Below, piece by piece: positions 34,268-42,286 of a stretch of 64,000 nucleotides of DNA (its first letter is position 1; every line of letters starts with the position of its first letter). The position numbers and the translations under genes were made by a program. The DNA is taken from contig NZ_PYLO01000001.1 in the NCBI RefSeq assembly GCF_003024715.1, positions 620,001 through 684,000 on the forward strand, read 5' to 3'. The notes under the pieces were generated by a model. That model was not told the origin of the DNA, did no database searches, and saw only the letters and a list, made by a program, of their open reading frames with translations. This DNA is from Clostridium fessum. GTDB lineage: Bacteria; Bacillota; Clostridia; Lachnospirales; Lachnospiraceae.

Positions 34268-34315
34268 GCTCACATTCTCCTTTCCTCCATTCTGCCCTGT
34301 ATCAAAAATCATAAG

Positions 34316-34336
34316 TGTATTAGTTCATTTAATACA
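34316..34336. promoter_or_regulatory. YtrA/GntR operator
   Basis: TGTATTA and TAATACA as perfect 7-bp arms around a 7-bp centre. It covers the start of the gntR transcript. Confidence 0.65.
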
Positions 34337-34341
34337 GTTAT

Positions 34342-34370
34342 AGTATACAAAAAGGGCAGCCGATTGTCAA
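34342..34370 (-). promoter_or_regulatory. gntR-ABC operon promoter
   Basis: TTGACA (34365-34370), 17-bp spacer, TATACT (34342-34347). The -35 box lies inside the loop of the upstream terminator hairpin. Confidence 0.75.
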
Positions 34371-34381
34371 CCGACTGCCCT
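34353..34381 (-). terminator. Terminator of the acidic lipoprotein gene
   Basis: AGGGCAG stem with CTGCCCT, followed by TTTTTG on the minus strand. Overlaps the next operon's promoter. Confidence 0.7.
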
Positions 34382-34450
34382 CTTACGATTTTCTTAACAA
34401 CCTTTTCGGTTATATCCGAATAGAAACAAACTTCTACAATCAAAGATTGA

Positions 34451-34744
34451 TTACTGAGCCTGTGTCTCCTCAGCTGCCTCAGTCTCTTCTGCTTCAGCCT
34501 CAGTCTCCTCAGCTGCCTCAGTCTCTTCCTCAGATGCCTCTTCGGTCTCTTCCTCGGAAACTTCCTCAGTCTCTTCTGTTTCAGCCTCGGTCTCCTCAGC
34601 TGCCTCAGTCTCTTCTGCCTCTACAGTCTCCTCTGCTGCTGCAGTTGTCTCCTCTGCTTTGCTGCCGCAAGCGGTCAGAGCAGATGCTGCTACCATTGCA
34701 CTCATAACTAAGATTGCTGCTGTTTTTGTAAGATTCTTTCTCAT
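34451..34744 (-). CDS. Small lipoprotein with extreme Glu/Thr/Ala tail
   Basis: 97 residues. Lipoprotein signal with lipobox LTAC (Cys26), then about 70 residues almost only Glu, Ala and Thr in repeats of ETEAAEE/TEE type, with a net charge below -35. DNA is a degenerate 6-9 bp repeat. Not a folded domain; could be a charged surface brush, a cation binder, or a truncated leader of a larger protein. GGAGAG before the ATG. The 329-bp gap after it to 35073 (34745-35073) holds two small hairpins and T-rich sequence but no gene. Confidence 0.7.
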   Translation of the reverse strand: MRKNLTKTAAILVMSAMVAASALTACGSKAEETTAAAEETVEAEETEAAEETEAETEETEEVSEEETEEASEEETEAAEETEAEAEETEAAEETQAQ

Positions 34745-35073
34745 AATTATTCTCTCCTCTTTAAAACATACGATTTATGTTTTCTTGTACCTCATCGGTA
34801 CGTGACCTATAATAAAAACAAATTATGTCCAAAATATGAACAGATAATTAACATTCACTAAATAAATCCCGTATTTCTTACAAAAATCGAAAGTTTTCGT
34901 AAGAAAAGTCCTTGTTTCTGTTGACTTTACATTGTTTTTTAAGGTCTTTAAATCTTAATATATATGCAGCAGTTTTCTCGTTTCAATGCTGTTTTTTTCC
35001 GATTTCCGGCTTATTTTTATTCTTTTTTCGTTTCTTTATGAACAAGGTTCTCGATTTTGTGTTTACGATTTGT

Positions 35074-35871
35074 TCACAATTTAGCCAAATTTGAACGGTT
35101 GGAACCGAACTGAAATTCCGTCATATATTTCCGGTAGCGAAGCGGCAGATGCATCCGCTGACAGGCTGGATTTTCCCGCTCCTTAATTCCTATCTGATGA
35201 AAAAATGCACTCCAGAGCGCCGCATATTCGCTCTGATCGGTTCTCCCGGAAAGCGCCTGCAGGGGTTCTGTCTCAGCCCCACGCATCATATACCACCGCC
35301 CCTTTCCTGTCCAGACTCCCGCTTCCTGGTGATTTTTATCATAGATAATAAATGGTTCCGAGGGCAGGCGATCTGTAAAATACGGCATCAGCAATGCCGT
35401 CACCCGGTTTTTCGGACCAATCTCAGAAAATAGTACATGATCGGAATATTCTGCAAACCGCAGAAATTCTGTCTGCAAATGCGCTTCATTGGCAACCGCA
35501 CGGTTGATCTGAAAGACTGTCTGCACCGCCGGTATCTGTAAATTTTCCGTGATACGTCTCCCTGCTGCCCCTGCGCTAAACCCACAGACCAGAAAGCGGT
35601 AGACCGCCTCTGCCCGATCCTCCCGCTCACTCAGCGCCGTGCGGTAAATCCAGCTGTACGCCAGTTCTGACAGGGATCGACGCACCGAGCGCACGACTTT
35701 CTGTGCCTTGAGCCGATCCACCGCCACCTCTCGGTACTCCGAAAACAGGCTGTAATTATATTCGCCCTGTACTTCCAGCCGCACGTTCTCATGCCCTAAG
35801 CGGCTGTTCCAGGCATCATATACTCCTGTGAATATACCTTCTGGACTGTCTTCGCATACAAATACAACCAT
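35074..35871 (-). CDS. DNA metabolism protein of the TIGR03915/DUF4130 family
   Basis: 265 residues from MVVFVCEDSPEGIFTGVYDAW, the family opening. C-terminal part DRLPSEPFIIYDKNHQEAG and WSAFFHQIGIKERENPACQR. It always occurs beside the radical SAM protein encoded upstream, and the pair is thought to act on damaged or modified DNA. GGAGGAG lies 6-8 bases before this ATG. An alternative ATG at 35895 overlaps the upstream stop. Confidence 0.88.
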   Translation of the reverse strand: MVVFVCEDSPEGIFTGVYDAWNSRLGHENVRLEVQGEYNYSLFSEYREVAVDRLKAQKVVRSVRRSLSELAYSWIYRTALSEREDRAEAVYRFLVCGFSAGAAGRRITENLQIPAVQTVFQINRAVANEAHLQTEFLRFAEYSDHVLFSEIGPKNRVTALLMPYFTDRLPSEPFIIYDKNHQEAGVWTGKGRWYMMRGAETEPLQALSGRTDQSEYAALWSAFFHQIGIKERENPACQRMHLPLRYRKYMTEFQFGSNRSNLAKL

Positions 35872-35891
35872 TTTTCTCTCCTCCGTCTGCT

Positions 35892-37514
35892 TCATGCCTG
35901 CGCCATATGAAAATCATCAAACAGCGACATCTGGCGGTACAGCCCGCTCTGTGACAACTGCCACTGCTTTCGCTTCTCTTCACTGATTAGCTGTGCCGCG
36001 ATCGCATCCTCATGGATCTGCACCGGGTACATCATCCGCCCTGAACAGGTAATGAAGTATACTGCCCGCTTCAGCACAACTCCCATCTTCTTCAAATCTT
36101 CAAACCGAAGCGCCACCTGTTTTCTCGTTGCGACAATCCGCATCGCAGACTTTACCCCGATGCCCGGAACACGCAGAAGTGTCTCATACGGTGCCCGGTT
36201 TATCTCCACCGGAAACTCACCCAGATTCTGCAGCGCCCAGTCGCACTTCGGATCCAGAAACACATTAAAATTAGGGTGCTTTTCACTCAGAAGTTCCGAT
36301 GCCCGGAAGCCGTAGTAGCGCATCAGCCAGTCCGCCTGGTACAGACGGTGTTCCCGCAGAAGCGGCGGTCCGTCCGGAAGATCCGGAAGCAGGCTGTCCT
36401 CATTCACCTTGATAAACGCCGAATAAAAGACCCTCTTTAATCCAAAATTCCGATACAGCGCTTCCGCGACCGCAACCATCTGATAATCACTCTCCAGAGT
36501 CGCCCCGACAATGAGCTGTGTGCTCTGACCGCCGGGGACGAAATAATTCTTGCGGTTTGAGATATTTCCCAGTCCGAAACTGCCATAGATCGATCGTCCT
36601 GGGATGACACGGGGGATCTCCGGTGTATGTGTCCTTCCAACCCTTTCATCCATTTCCCCCGGCTCTTTCGACCTCATAAATCCTTTTACCTTGTCTCCAT
36701 TCCGCCCCCAATCCATCTTTGTCTCTGTCTGATTCGGACTCAGAATTCCCTTATCAGCCTGCAGACATTCCCTTTCCCCTTTTCCTATCGCTTTACCACC
36801 AATTCCATATCTCCCGTCTCCCGGAATCTGAATTTCTCCGCGCTCTTTCTGCGGAAGCCATGCCCCTCTGCTCTCCAGACGCCCTTCCTGCTCCAGCTGT
36901 CTCGCGATCCCAGTCTGGATCTGGCGCATCGGGCGCAGTATCTTGTCCCGCGTCTTTCCCGGTGCCAGGCGCGCCAGACCATCAGCCGTCGGAAGCTCCA
37001 GATTCACACTCATCCGGTCCGCCAGAAAGCCCACTCTCTCAATCAGCTCCGGATCTGCCCCCGGAATTGCTTTCACATGGATGTAACCGTTAAATCGATG
37101 GACGCGCCGAAGGCGGTACAAGGTCTGATACAGCAGTTCCATCGTGTGATCCGGTGTCTCCAGCACACCGGAACTTAAAAACAATCCTTCTATATAGTTG
37201 CGCCGGTAAAATTCCATCGTCAGACGGCAGACCTCCTCCGGCGTAAAGGAGGTACGGACCGTGTCATTGCTCCGACGGTTGACACAGTAATGACAGTCAT
37301 AGATGCACTGGTTCGTAAATAAAATTTTCAGCAGGGAGATACAGCGCCCATCCGAGGCAAAACTGTGGCAGATGCCGTCCACCCGGCTGTTTCCAAGAAA
37401 GCCTTCCTTTCCCTTTCTACCCACGCCGCTGGAGGTGCAGGCGGCGTCATACTTCGCCGCATCCGATAAAATTCTTAACTTTTCTTCGATTGAAAGATTT
37501 TCCTGTATCAGCAT
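35892..37514 (-). CDS. Putative DNA repair radical SAM protein (TIGR03916 type) with insertion
   Basis: 540 residues. Radical SAM cluster motif CIYDCHYC (Cys70, 74, 77), helix-hairpin-helix LLRVPGIGVKSAMRIVATRK near the C-terminus for DNA binding. Compared with the roughly 420-residue family there is an added, low-complexity, Gly/Arg/Glu-rich stretch between about residues 205 and 305 that interrupts the barrel just before GQSTQLIVGAT. Operon with the TIGR03915 partner; promoter flanked by LexA-type boxes. Confidence 0.88.
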   Translation of the reverse strand: MLIQENLSIEEKLRILSDAAKYDAACTSSGVGRKGKEGFLGNSRVDGICHSFASDGRCISLLKILFTNQCIYDCHYCVNRRSNDTVRTSFTPEEVCRLTMEFYRRNYIEGLFLSSGVLETPDHTMELLYQTLYRLRRVHRFNGYIHVKAIPGADPELIERVGFLADRMSVNLELPTADGLARLAPGKTRDKILRPMRQIQTGIARQLEQEGRLESRGAWLPQKERGEIQIPGDGRYGIGGKAIGKGERECLQADKGILSPNQTETKMDWGRNGDKVKGFMRSKEPGEMDERVGRTHTPEIPRVIPGRSIYGSFGLGNISNRKNYFVPGGQSTQLIVGATLESDYQMVAVAEALYRNFGLKRVFYSAFIKVNEDSLLPDLPDGPPLLREHRLYQADWLMRYYGFRASELLSEKHPNFNVFLDPKCDWALQNLGEFPVEINRAPYETLLRVPGIGVKSAMRIVATRKQVALRFEDLKKMGVVLKRAVYFITCSGRMMYPVQIHEDAIAAQLISEEKRKQWQLSQSGLYRQMSLFDDFHMAQA

Positions 37515-37538
37515 GAGGTTCTGCCTCCTCCCGTTTCT

Positions 37539-37552
37539 CGAACATCCGTTCT
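37539..37552. promoter_or_regulatory. LexA (SOS) box 1
   Basis: CGAACATCCGTTCT fits the Gram-positive SOS consensus CGAACNNNNGTTCG closely. Lies at the transcription start of the radical SAM operon. Confidence 0.65.
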
Positions 37553-37558
37553 GTATTT

Positions 37559-37587
37559 ATCATATCACACCCTCTTTTTAAATGCAA
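37559..37587 (-). promoter_or_regulatory. Promoter of the radical SAM repair operon
   Basis: TTGCAT (37582-37587), 17-bp spacer, TATGAT (37559-37564), on the minus strand between two LexA-type boxes. Confidence 0.6.
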
Positions 37588-37596
37588 GCTGTTTTT

Positions 37597-37610
37597 CGAA
37601 CACACATTCT
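37597..37610. promoter_or_regulatory. LexA (SOS) box 2, weaker
   Basis: CGAACACACATTCT, one mismatch in the second half-site, 10 bp upstream of the -35 box. Confidence 0.45.
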
Positions 37611-37711
37611 ATCATCACGCACACTGTATCCGAGTCTTTCCAATTCTACGCAAAGCATTGTTAAACTTCCTCTTAAAATATAATTTCGATAACACATGAC
37701 AATATTTCCGA

Positions 37712-37740
37712 TTGTTTTCCTCGCAAGCCGCGTTTATAAT
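37712..37740 (+). promoter_or_regulatory. galE promoter
   Basis: TTGTTT (37712-37717), 17-bp spacer, TATAAT (37735-37740), 62 bp before galE. Confidence 0.65.
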
Positions 37741-37802
37741 AAAGAAAGATTGAAGGTATAGAATAAATTATTCTTATAGGTAGGATGAAGGAGGAGTTTA
37801 CA

Positions 37803-38828
37803 ATGGCTATTTTAGTTACTGGAGGCGCCGGTTACATCGGCAGTCATACCTGCATCGAACTTTTAAACGCCGGATATGAGGTTGTTGTCATGGACAACCT
37901 TTACAATGCCAGTGAGGAAGCGCTGCGCCGCGTGGAGAAAATCACCGGCAAGCATGTAACCTTTTACAAGGCAGATATGCTGGATCGCGAGGCAGTCAAT
38001 GAGATTTTTGAGAAAGAATCCATCGATTCGGTCATTCATTTTGCAGGCTTAAAGGCAGTCGGGGAATCCGTTGCGAAGCCACTGGAATATTACCACAACA
38101 ATATCACCGGAACCCTGATTCTCTGCGACGTAATGCGCAATCATGGCGTCAAGAAAATCATTTTCAGCTCCTCCGCTACTGTATACGGAGATCCGGCATT
38201 CGTCCCGATCACCGAAGAATGCCCGAAAGGCAAAATCACAAACCCTTACGGTCAGACAAAGGGAATGCTTGAGCAGATTTTAACTGACCTGCACGTGGCA
38301 GATCCGGAATGGAATGTCGTTCTGCTCCGCTACTTCAACCCAATCGGTGCACACAAGAGCGGTCTGATCGGCGAGGATCCGAAGGGAATCCCGAACAACC
38401 TGGTTCCTTATATCGCACAGGTTGCTGTCGGCAAGCTGAAATGCCTAGGTGTTTTCGGCAATGATTACCCGACTCCGGACGGAACCGGTGTGCGCGATTA
38501 CATCCACGTAGTTGACCTTGCAGTCGGTCATGTAAAAGCACTCCAGAAATTTAACGATAAGCCAAACGTATATATCTACAACCTCGGCACCGGCAAAGGC
38601 TACAGCGTACTCGATGTTGTCAAGGCTTACGAAAAAGCCTGCGGCAAAACAATTCCTTATGAAATCAAGCCACGCCGCGCCGGCGATATCGCAACCTGCT
38701 ACTCCGATGCTACCAAAGCGAAAAATGAACTCGGCTGGGAAGCTCAGTACGGCATTGAGGAGATGTGCGCTGACTCCTGGAAATGGCAGTCGATGAACCC
38801 GAACGGATATCGGGACGCTGAGGACTAA
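37803..38828 (+). CDS. galE: UDP-glucose 4-epimerase
   Basis: 341 residues from [19 protein letters not shown]-binding GxxGxxG in GGAGYIGS, catalytic Tyr/Lys in NPYGQTKGM, Ser/Thr in SSSATVYGD. Interconverts UDP-glucose and UDP-galactose. GGAGGAG 8 bases before the ATG at 37803. Monocistronic, with repeat and terminator behind it. Confidence 0.96.
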   Translation: MAILVTGGAGYIGSHTCIELLNAGYEVVVMDNLYNASEEALRRVEKITGKHVTFYKADMLDREAVNEIFEKESIDSVIHFAGLKAVGESVAKPLEYYHNNITGTLILCDVMRNHGVKKIIFSSSATVYGDPAFVPITEECPKGKITNPYGQTKGMLEQILTDLHVADPEWNVVLLRYFNPIGAHKSGLIGEDPKGIPNNLVPYIAQVAVGKLKCLGVFGNDYPTPDGTGVRDYIHVVDLAVGHVKALQKFNDKPNVYIYNLGTGKGYSVLDVVKAYEKACGKTIPYEIKPRRAGDIATCYSDATKAKNELGWEAQYGIEEMCADSWKWQSMNPNGYRDAED

Positions 38829-38834
38829 GAGATG

Positions 38835-38970
38835 AAAAAGAATGTGCTTGGCACATTCTCGCGCCGAGCGCGGTCGCTTGCGACATGTTTCTGCTTCGCG
38901 CGAGTGCGCATCATTGGCACGTTAGTGCCTTTTTGTGTAATAGGGAATTCCAGAAAATTTCCTATTACAT
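38835..38970. repeat. Hairpin-string repeat, copy 2
   Basis: Same element as 13030-13156. The first 78 bp are almost identical, the last hairpin differs in sequence (GTAATAGG with CCTATTAC) but keeps its pairing. Between galE and the sigK 3' half. The short ORF QKHVASDRARR across it is not a gene. Confidence 0.75.
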
Positions 38971-38972
38971 GA

Positions 38973-39021
38973 CAAAAGCGGCTGACAGATGTCCATCCTA
39001 ACATCTGCCAGCCGCTTTTTC
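38973..39021. terminator. Bidirectional terminator galE / sigK
   Basis: AAAAGCGGCTG-CAGATG stem with CATCTG-CAGCCGCTTTTT; A and T runs on both sides serve galE (plus) and the sigK 3' half (minus). Confidence 0.8.
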
Positions 39022-39027
39022 TGTTCT

Positions 39028-39390
39028 TTATTTGTGTTCCGCAAATCCCCGCCGCATTTTTTCCAGCGCCCGCTTCTCGATCCGGCTCACATAAGAACGC
39101 GAAATCCCAAGTCTGGCGGCAATCTCCCGCTGCGTCTGTTCCTTTCCGCCAAACAGCCCGTACCGGCTGCGTAAGACGATTTTCTCTGTTTCTTTTAAAC
39201 ACGCTTCATAGGCGCGGTAAAGCTGTTCAATTTCCTGCTTTAAAATAATGGTTTCCAGAACTTCTTTTCCTTCTGCCTCCAGCACATCCATCCGGCTGAC
39301 GGTTTCTCCGTCTTTATCTACCCCGATCGGGTCATATAACGAGATATCCTTTGCATATTTTTTACCAGCACGGAAGGTCATCAGAATCTC
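39028..39390 (-). CDS. sigK: sigK 3' part (SigK residues 94-213), split by the skin element
   Basis: 120 residues from EILMTFRAGKKYAKDISLYDPIG to the end, with sigma region 4 helix-turn-helix TQREIAARLGISRSYVSRIEKRALEKM. The open frame continues 27 codons upstream into the mobile element, which are not SigK. Before these residues, regions 1.2 and 2 are missing; they lie at 59223-59501. Joining at the AATG core gives CIEN+EILM, the exact SigK sequence of other spore formers. Sporulation sigma factor of the late mother cell. Confidence 0.92.
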   Translation of the reverse strand, partial: EILMTFRAGKKYAKDISLYDPIGVDKDGETVSRMDVLEAEGKEVLETIILKQEIEQLYRAYEACLKETEKIVLRSRYGLFGGKEQTQREIAARLGISRSYVSRIEKRALEKMRRGFAEHK

Positions 39391-41218
39391 ATTTGCTATC
39401 CTCCCCCCAATGCGTTTTTGATGCACTGAGGGGATTAGTTTTTCCCAGGCGGTCATCCTCCGTATCATCATCTTCGTAATCTACATCGGAAAATGCCACC
39501 AATTCATCATTATCGTCCTCATCGTCTGTATTATCAGAAGCAGCAGAAGCGATTTCCGGGTATTCGATTTCATCGTCCTGCACACCGAACAGAACCACAT
39601 GGGCATTGACTCCGTCCCAGATAACCTTACGCACGATGGTGCGGATGGCTGCTCGTTTCTGTTCTATGGTCATTTCATCAATGCCGTCCTTAAAGACAGT
39701 CAGCAGCTGGCGCATCAAGTCAAATTCAACATCACTGAGAGCGTGCTGCGTAGTCAGTCCTTCCAGCTCCTGAATACGTTTTTCAAGGGACTGGTATTCT
39801 TCGTTCAGTTGCTCAATTCGCTTTGTTACATGAGCCTTGGCAGGGCTGTCACCCATTTCCACGAGAGAATCCACCAGTGAATTGATTTTCTTCTCTGTTT
39901 CTGCCTTCTCTTTTCTCATATCGGAAATCCGCTGTTCGTAGTCCATGCGATTGCCGGTATAGAATTTTCGGCTCTGCTCCAACTGACTGACAAAAGTCTC
40001 CTTATCATCTGCAAGCATTTTTACCTGTTCGATGATTGCCATATCCAGTGTATTGCCGTTTGCGTTTTTGCTGTTGCACACGGTACGCTGGCTGCGCTCT
40101 TTCATTTTGCACACATAGGTGTAAATCACCTTGCCGTCAGCAGTTTTTCGCTTGCTCATCTTCGGATACATACGCTCACCGCAGCTGCAGAACAGCAGAC
40201 CGGTCAGCAACGCTTCGTTACTGCGTGGTTTTCTGAAAGACTTGGACTTGTTGCGTTCCAATGACTCTTGAACCTGCACCCACACCTTGCCGGGAATTAG
40301 TCCGGGATGTTTGCCAACGGACACAATCCATTCACTCGGCGGTAACGAGATACTCGCTCTGCCTTTTTCCTGATCGGTACGATTATATGCCATCATGCCG
40401 TGAACACCGTCAAAGGCATCATGCTCGGAGAACAGGTCTGTATCATTCTTTATAAAGAAATCATACGCCTCTTGGTCAGCGACCATGTAGACCGGATTCT
40501 GCAAAATCGCTTTGACCGAGAAACGGGTAAAATATTTTCCGTTCTTTGTCTTGAACCCTTGCTTAATCAACGCCGCTTCTGTCAAAGTCAAAGAATCCGT
40601 TTCCACATACAAATCAAAAATCGTTTTGACTATATCTGCTTCTTCCGGAACAAGTTTCAACTTGCAGGCTTTCTTTGTCTTTCCGTCCACTGTAATGCTT
40701 TTTATAGCTTCGGATTCAAAGCCGGTAGGGGTTGTACCACCTAACCAGCGTCCGGTCTTTGCCAGCTCATGCATATTGTCACGGATACGCTCGGCAATGG
40801 TTTCACGCTCCAACTGAGAAAAAACAGATGCAATATACATCATGGCTCGTCCCATCGGGGTGCTGGTGTCAAACTGCTCCTTGATGGAAATAAAAGAAAT
40901 ATCCAAACGGGCAAGTTCTTCAATCAATCCAGAGAAGTCGCTGACATTACGGCTGATACGGTCAAGACGATAGACAATGATTGCCTTAAACTGTCGCTTT
41001 TTTGCTGCATCCATCATTCGTTTGAATGCCGGACGGTTCAGATTCCCTCCGGAAAATCCCTCATCTTCATATACTACGATTTTATCTACAGCGGCATCAC
41101 CAAAATGCACACGAACATACTCTTTGCCAAGTTCAACCTGATTGCCAATACTCTCGCCTTTCCCTGTAAATTTTGATTTACGGGAATAGAGGGCGATAAC
41201 ATCTTCATTTTGTCGCAT
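39389..41218 (-). CDS. Large serine recombinase (SpoIVCA/TnpX type)
   Basis: 609 residues. Catalytic domain with Ser12 (LYSRKS), YRLDRISRN and the ERETIAERI helix; recombinase domain about 170-280; zinc ribbon CSCGERMYPK...VCKMKERSQRTVC (about 355-395); coiled coil about 425-500. The tail from 560 is very acidic (DNTDDEDDNDELV). Its stop TGA lies across the attachment core, so it exists only in the integrated form. GGAGGA before the ATG. Likely the enzyme that removes the element from sigK. Confidence 0.95.
   Translation of the reverse strand: MRQNEDVIALYSRKSKFTGKGESIGNQVELGKEYVRVHFGDAAVDKIVVYEDEGFSGGNLNRPAFKRMMDAAKKRQFKAIIVYRLDRISRNVSDFSGLIEELARLDISFISIKEQFDTSTPMGRAMMYIASVFSQLERETIAERIRDNMHELAKTGRWLGGTTPTGFESEAIKSITVDGKTKKACKLKLVPEEADIVKTIFDLYVETDSLTLTEAALIKQGFKTKNGKYFTRFSVKAILQNPVYMVADQEAYDFFIKNDTDLFSEHDAFDGVHGMMAYNRTDQEKGRASISLPPSEWIVSVGKHPGLIPGKVWVQVQESLERNKSKSFRKPRSNEALLTGLLFCSCGERMYPKMSKRKTADGKVIYTYVCKMKERSQRTVCNSKNANGNTLDMAIIEQVKMLADDKETFVSQLEQSRKFYTGNRMDYEQRISDMRKEKAETEKKINSLVDSLVEMGDSPAKAHVTKRIEQLNEEYQSLEKRIQELEGLTTQHALSDVEFDLMRQLLTVFKDGIDEMTIEQKRAAIRTIVRKVIWDGVNAHVVLFGVQDDEIEYPEIASAASDNTDDEDDNDELVAFSDVDYEDDDTEDDRLGKTNPLSASKTHWGEDSK
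39390..39417. repeat. Left skin attachment site
   Basis: Core CATT (39390-39393; AATG on the coding strand) plus element half-site GCTATCCTC (39395-39403) and ATGCGTTT (39410-39417). These are the inverted complement of the half-site at 59200-59222. Confidence 0.85.
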
Positions 41219-41260
41219 CTGCTTTTCCTCCTTCTCTTGCTATGTGATGTATCATGTGCT

Positions 41261-41289
41261 ATTATAACATAAAGTAAGCACCAAGTAAA
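41261..41289 (-). promoter_or_regulatory. Sigma-A type promoter of the recombinase
   Basis: TTTACT (41284-41289), 17-bp spacer, TATAAT (41261-41266) on the minus strand. Suggests vegetative expression, so timing of excision must depend on another factor. Confidence 0.6.
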
Positions 41290-41308
41290 CATGACAGGAG
41301 GGTTTTCT

Positions 41309-41683
41309 ATGAAATCGATTTTTGAAGAATTAGGCGGCACCTACACTTTAGGCGAGGACGGAATGTATTATCCGAACCTGGAGCTTCCGGTTGAAGAAGA
41401 ACCACATTACGGTAAGTATGGTCGTATGCGAATGAATTACATAAAAGAGCATCGCCCGGGGTTGTATACGGAGCTTTTGTTCGACGGAAAGCTGGTATCA
41501 CACTTGAACGACATTGATGATACGGCTCGTCAACGGATGGAGCTGCTGACTCGACAAATGCAGGAGCAGCATGGTGTAAACGAGGAATTAAAAGCTCTTG
41601 ATCAGATGATCTGGGTAGGTGCCTGCAATAACATCCGCAATGCTGCGGAGGAAATTGTTTTGAATGAACTAATATATTGCTAA
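41309..41683 (+). CDS. tnpV: TnpV-family transposon protein
   Basis: 124 residues from MKSIFEELGGTYTLGEDGMYYPNL, the TnpV opening. Known from Tn4451/Tn4453 next to the serine recombinase TnpX, as here (divergent). Function unclear. AGGAGGG 6 bases before the ATG; the upstream ATG at 41291 is not needed. Supports the Tn4451-like origin of the element. Confidence 0.9.
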   Translation: MKSIFEELGGTYTLGEDGMYYPNLELPVEEEPHYGKYGRMRMNYIKEHRPGLYTELLFDGKLVSHLNDIDDTARQRMELLTRQMQEQHGVNEELKALDQMIWVGACNNIRNAAEEIVLNELIYC

Positions 41684-41847
41684 CGCCAAGGGAGAGAGCT
41701 TGTACACATCATGGGTACAAGTTCTCTCTTTTCCCTTGAATCCGAGTTGGACAGAAGTTGTTTTGACATCCCACCAGCTTGTCGGAAAGTTAGAAAATGC
41801 AGAAACCCAAATACTTGTGAAACTATTATGAACATGACTGTTTCCTA

Positions 41848-41900
41848 TTGACATTCCAGTTTATTGAGAGTAAACTATAATTAGTTTATTGACTATCAAC
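41848..41900 (+). promoter_or_regulatory. blaI-blaR1 promoter/operator
   Basis: TTGACA (41848-41853), 17-bp spacer, TAAACT. Repeated AGTTTATTGA at 41859 and 41883 and the palindrome AGTTTA/TAAACT suggest BlaI-family binding sites. Confidence 0.5.
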
Positions 41901-41917
41901 TGGAAGGAGAAATCTTT

Positions 41918-42283
41918 ATGGCTGAGATTAAAATGGGCGTAGTGGAATCCCACTTCGCTGATATTATTTGGGCGAATGAGCCTTTGCACTCCAGAGATTT
42001 GGTAAAGCTCTGTGAGAAGGAACTGAATTGGAACCGTTCTACCACTTATACCGTGTTACGCAAACTCTGTGAGCGTGGGATTTTCCAAAACAACGGAGGA
42101 ACTGTTTCCTCTGTGCTGACCAAGAACGAGTTCTATGCTGTTCAGAGCGAGCAGTTTGTAGATGAAACCTTTGAAGGCTCCCTCCCTGCTTTCATTGCGG
42201 CTTTTACACAAAGGAAGGGTATTTCTCAACAGGAAGCTGCGGAGATTCGACACATGATTGATGCAGCCGCCGGAAAGGAGTAA
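41918..42283 (+). CDS. blaI: BlaI/MecI/CopY-family repressor
   Basis: 121 residues. Winged helix with LHSRDLVKLCEKELNWNRSTTYTVLRKLCERGIF, followed by a dimerisation domain. Ends three bases before the blaR1 start. Pairs with the membrane sensor-protease next to it. No beta-lactamase is present, so its target is unknown, probably its own operon. GAAGGAGA before the ATG. Confidence 0.9.
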   Translation: MAEIKMGVVESHFADIIWANEPLHSRDLVKLCEKELNWNRSTTYTVLRKLCERGIFQNNGGTVSSVLTKNEFYAVQSEQFVDETFEGSLPAFIAAFTQRKGISQQEAAEIRHMIDAAAGKE

Positions 42284-42286
42284 TCT

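Noticed and set aside
34447-34707. Pro/Leu/Ser/Gln-rich plus-strand ORF
   Set aside because: Antisense of the Glu-rich lipoprotein repeats.
38825-39202. 125-codon minus-strand ORF over the galE-sigK gap
   Set aside because: Crosses the hairpin-string repeat, the terminator and the sigK 3' part in another frame; it is a by-product of the repeat.
39390-39471. 27 extra N-terminal codons of the sigK 3' ORF
   Set aside because: They derive from the element and recombinase 3' region in another frame, not from SigK.
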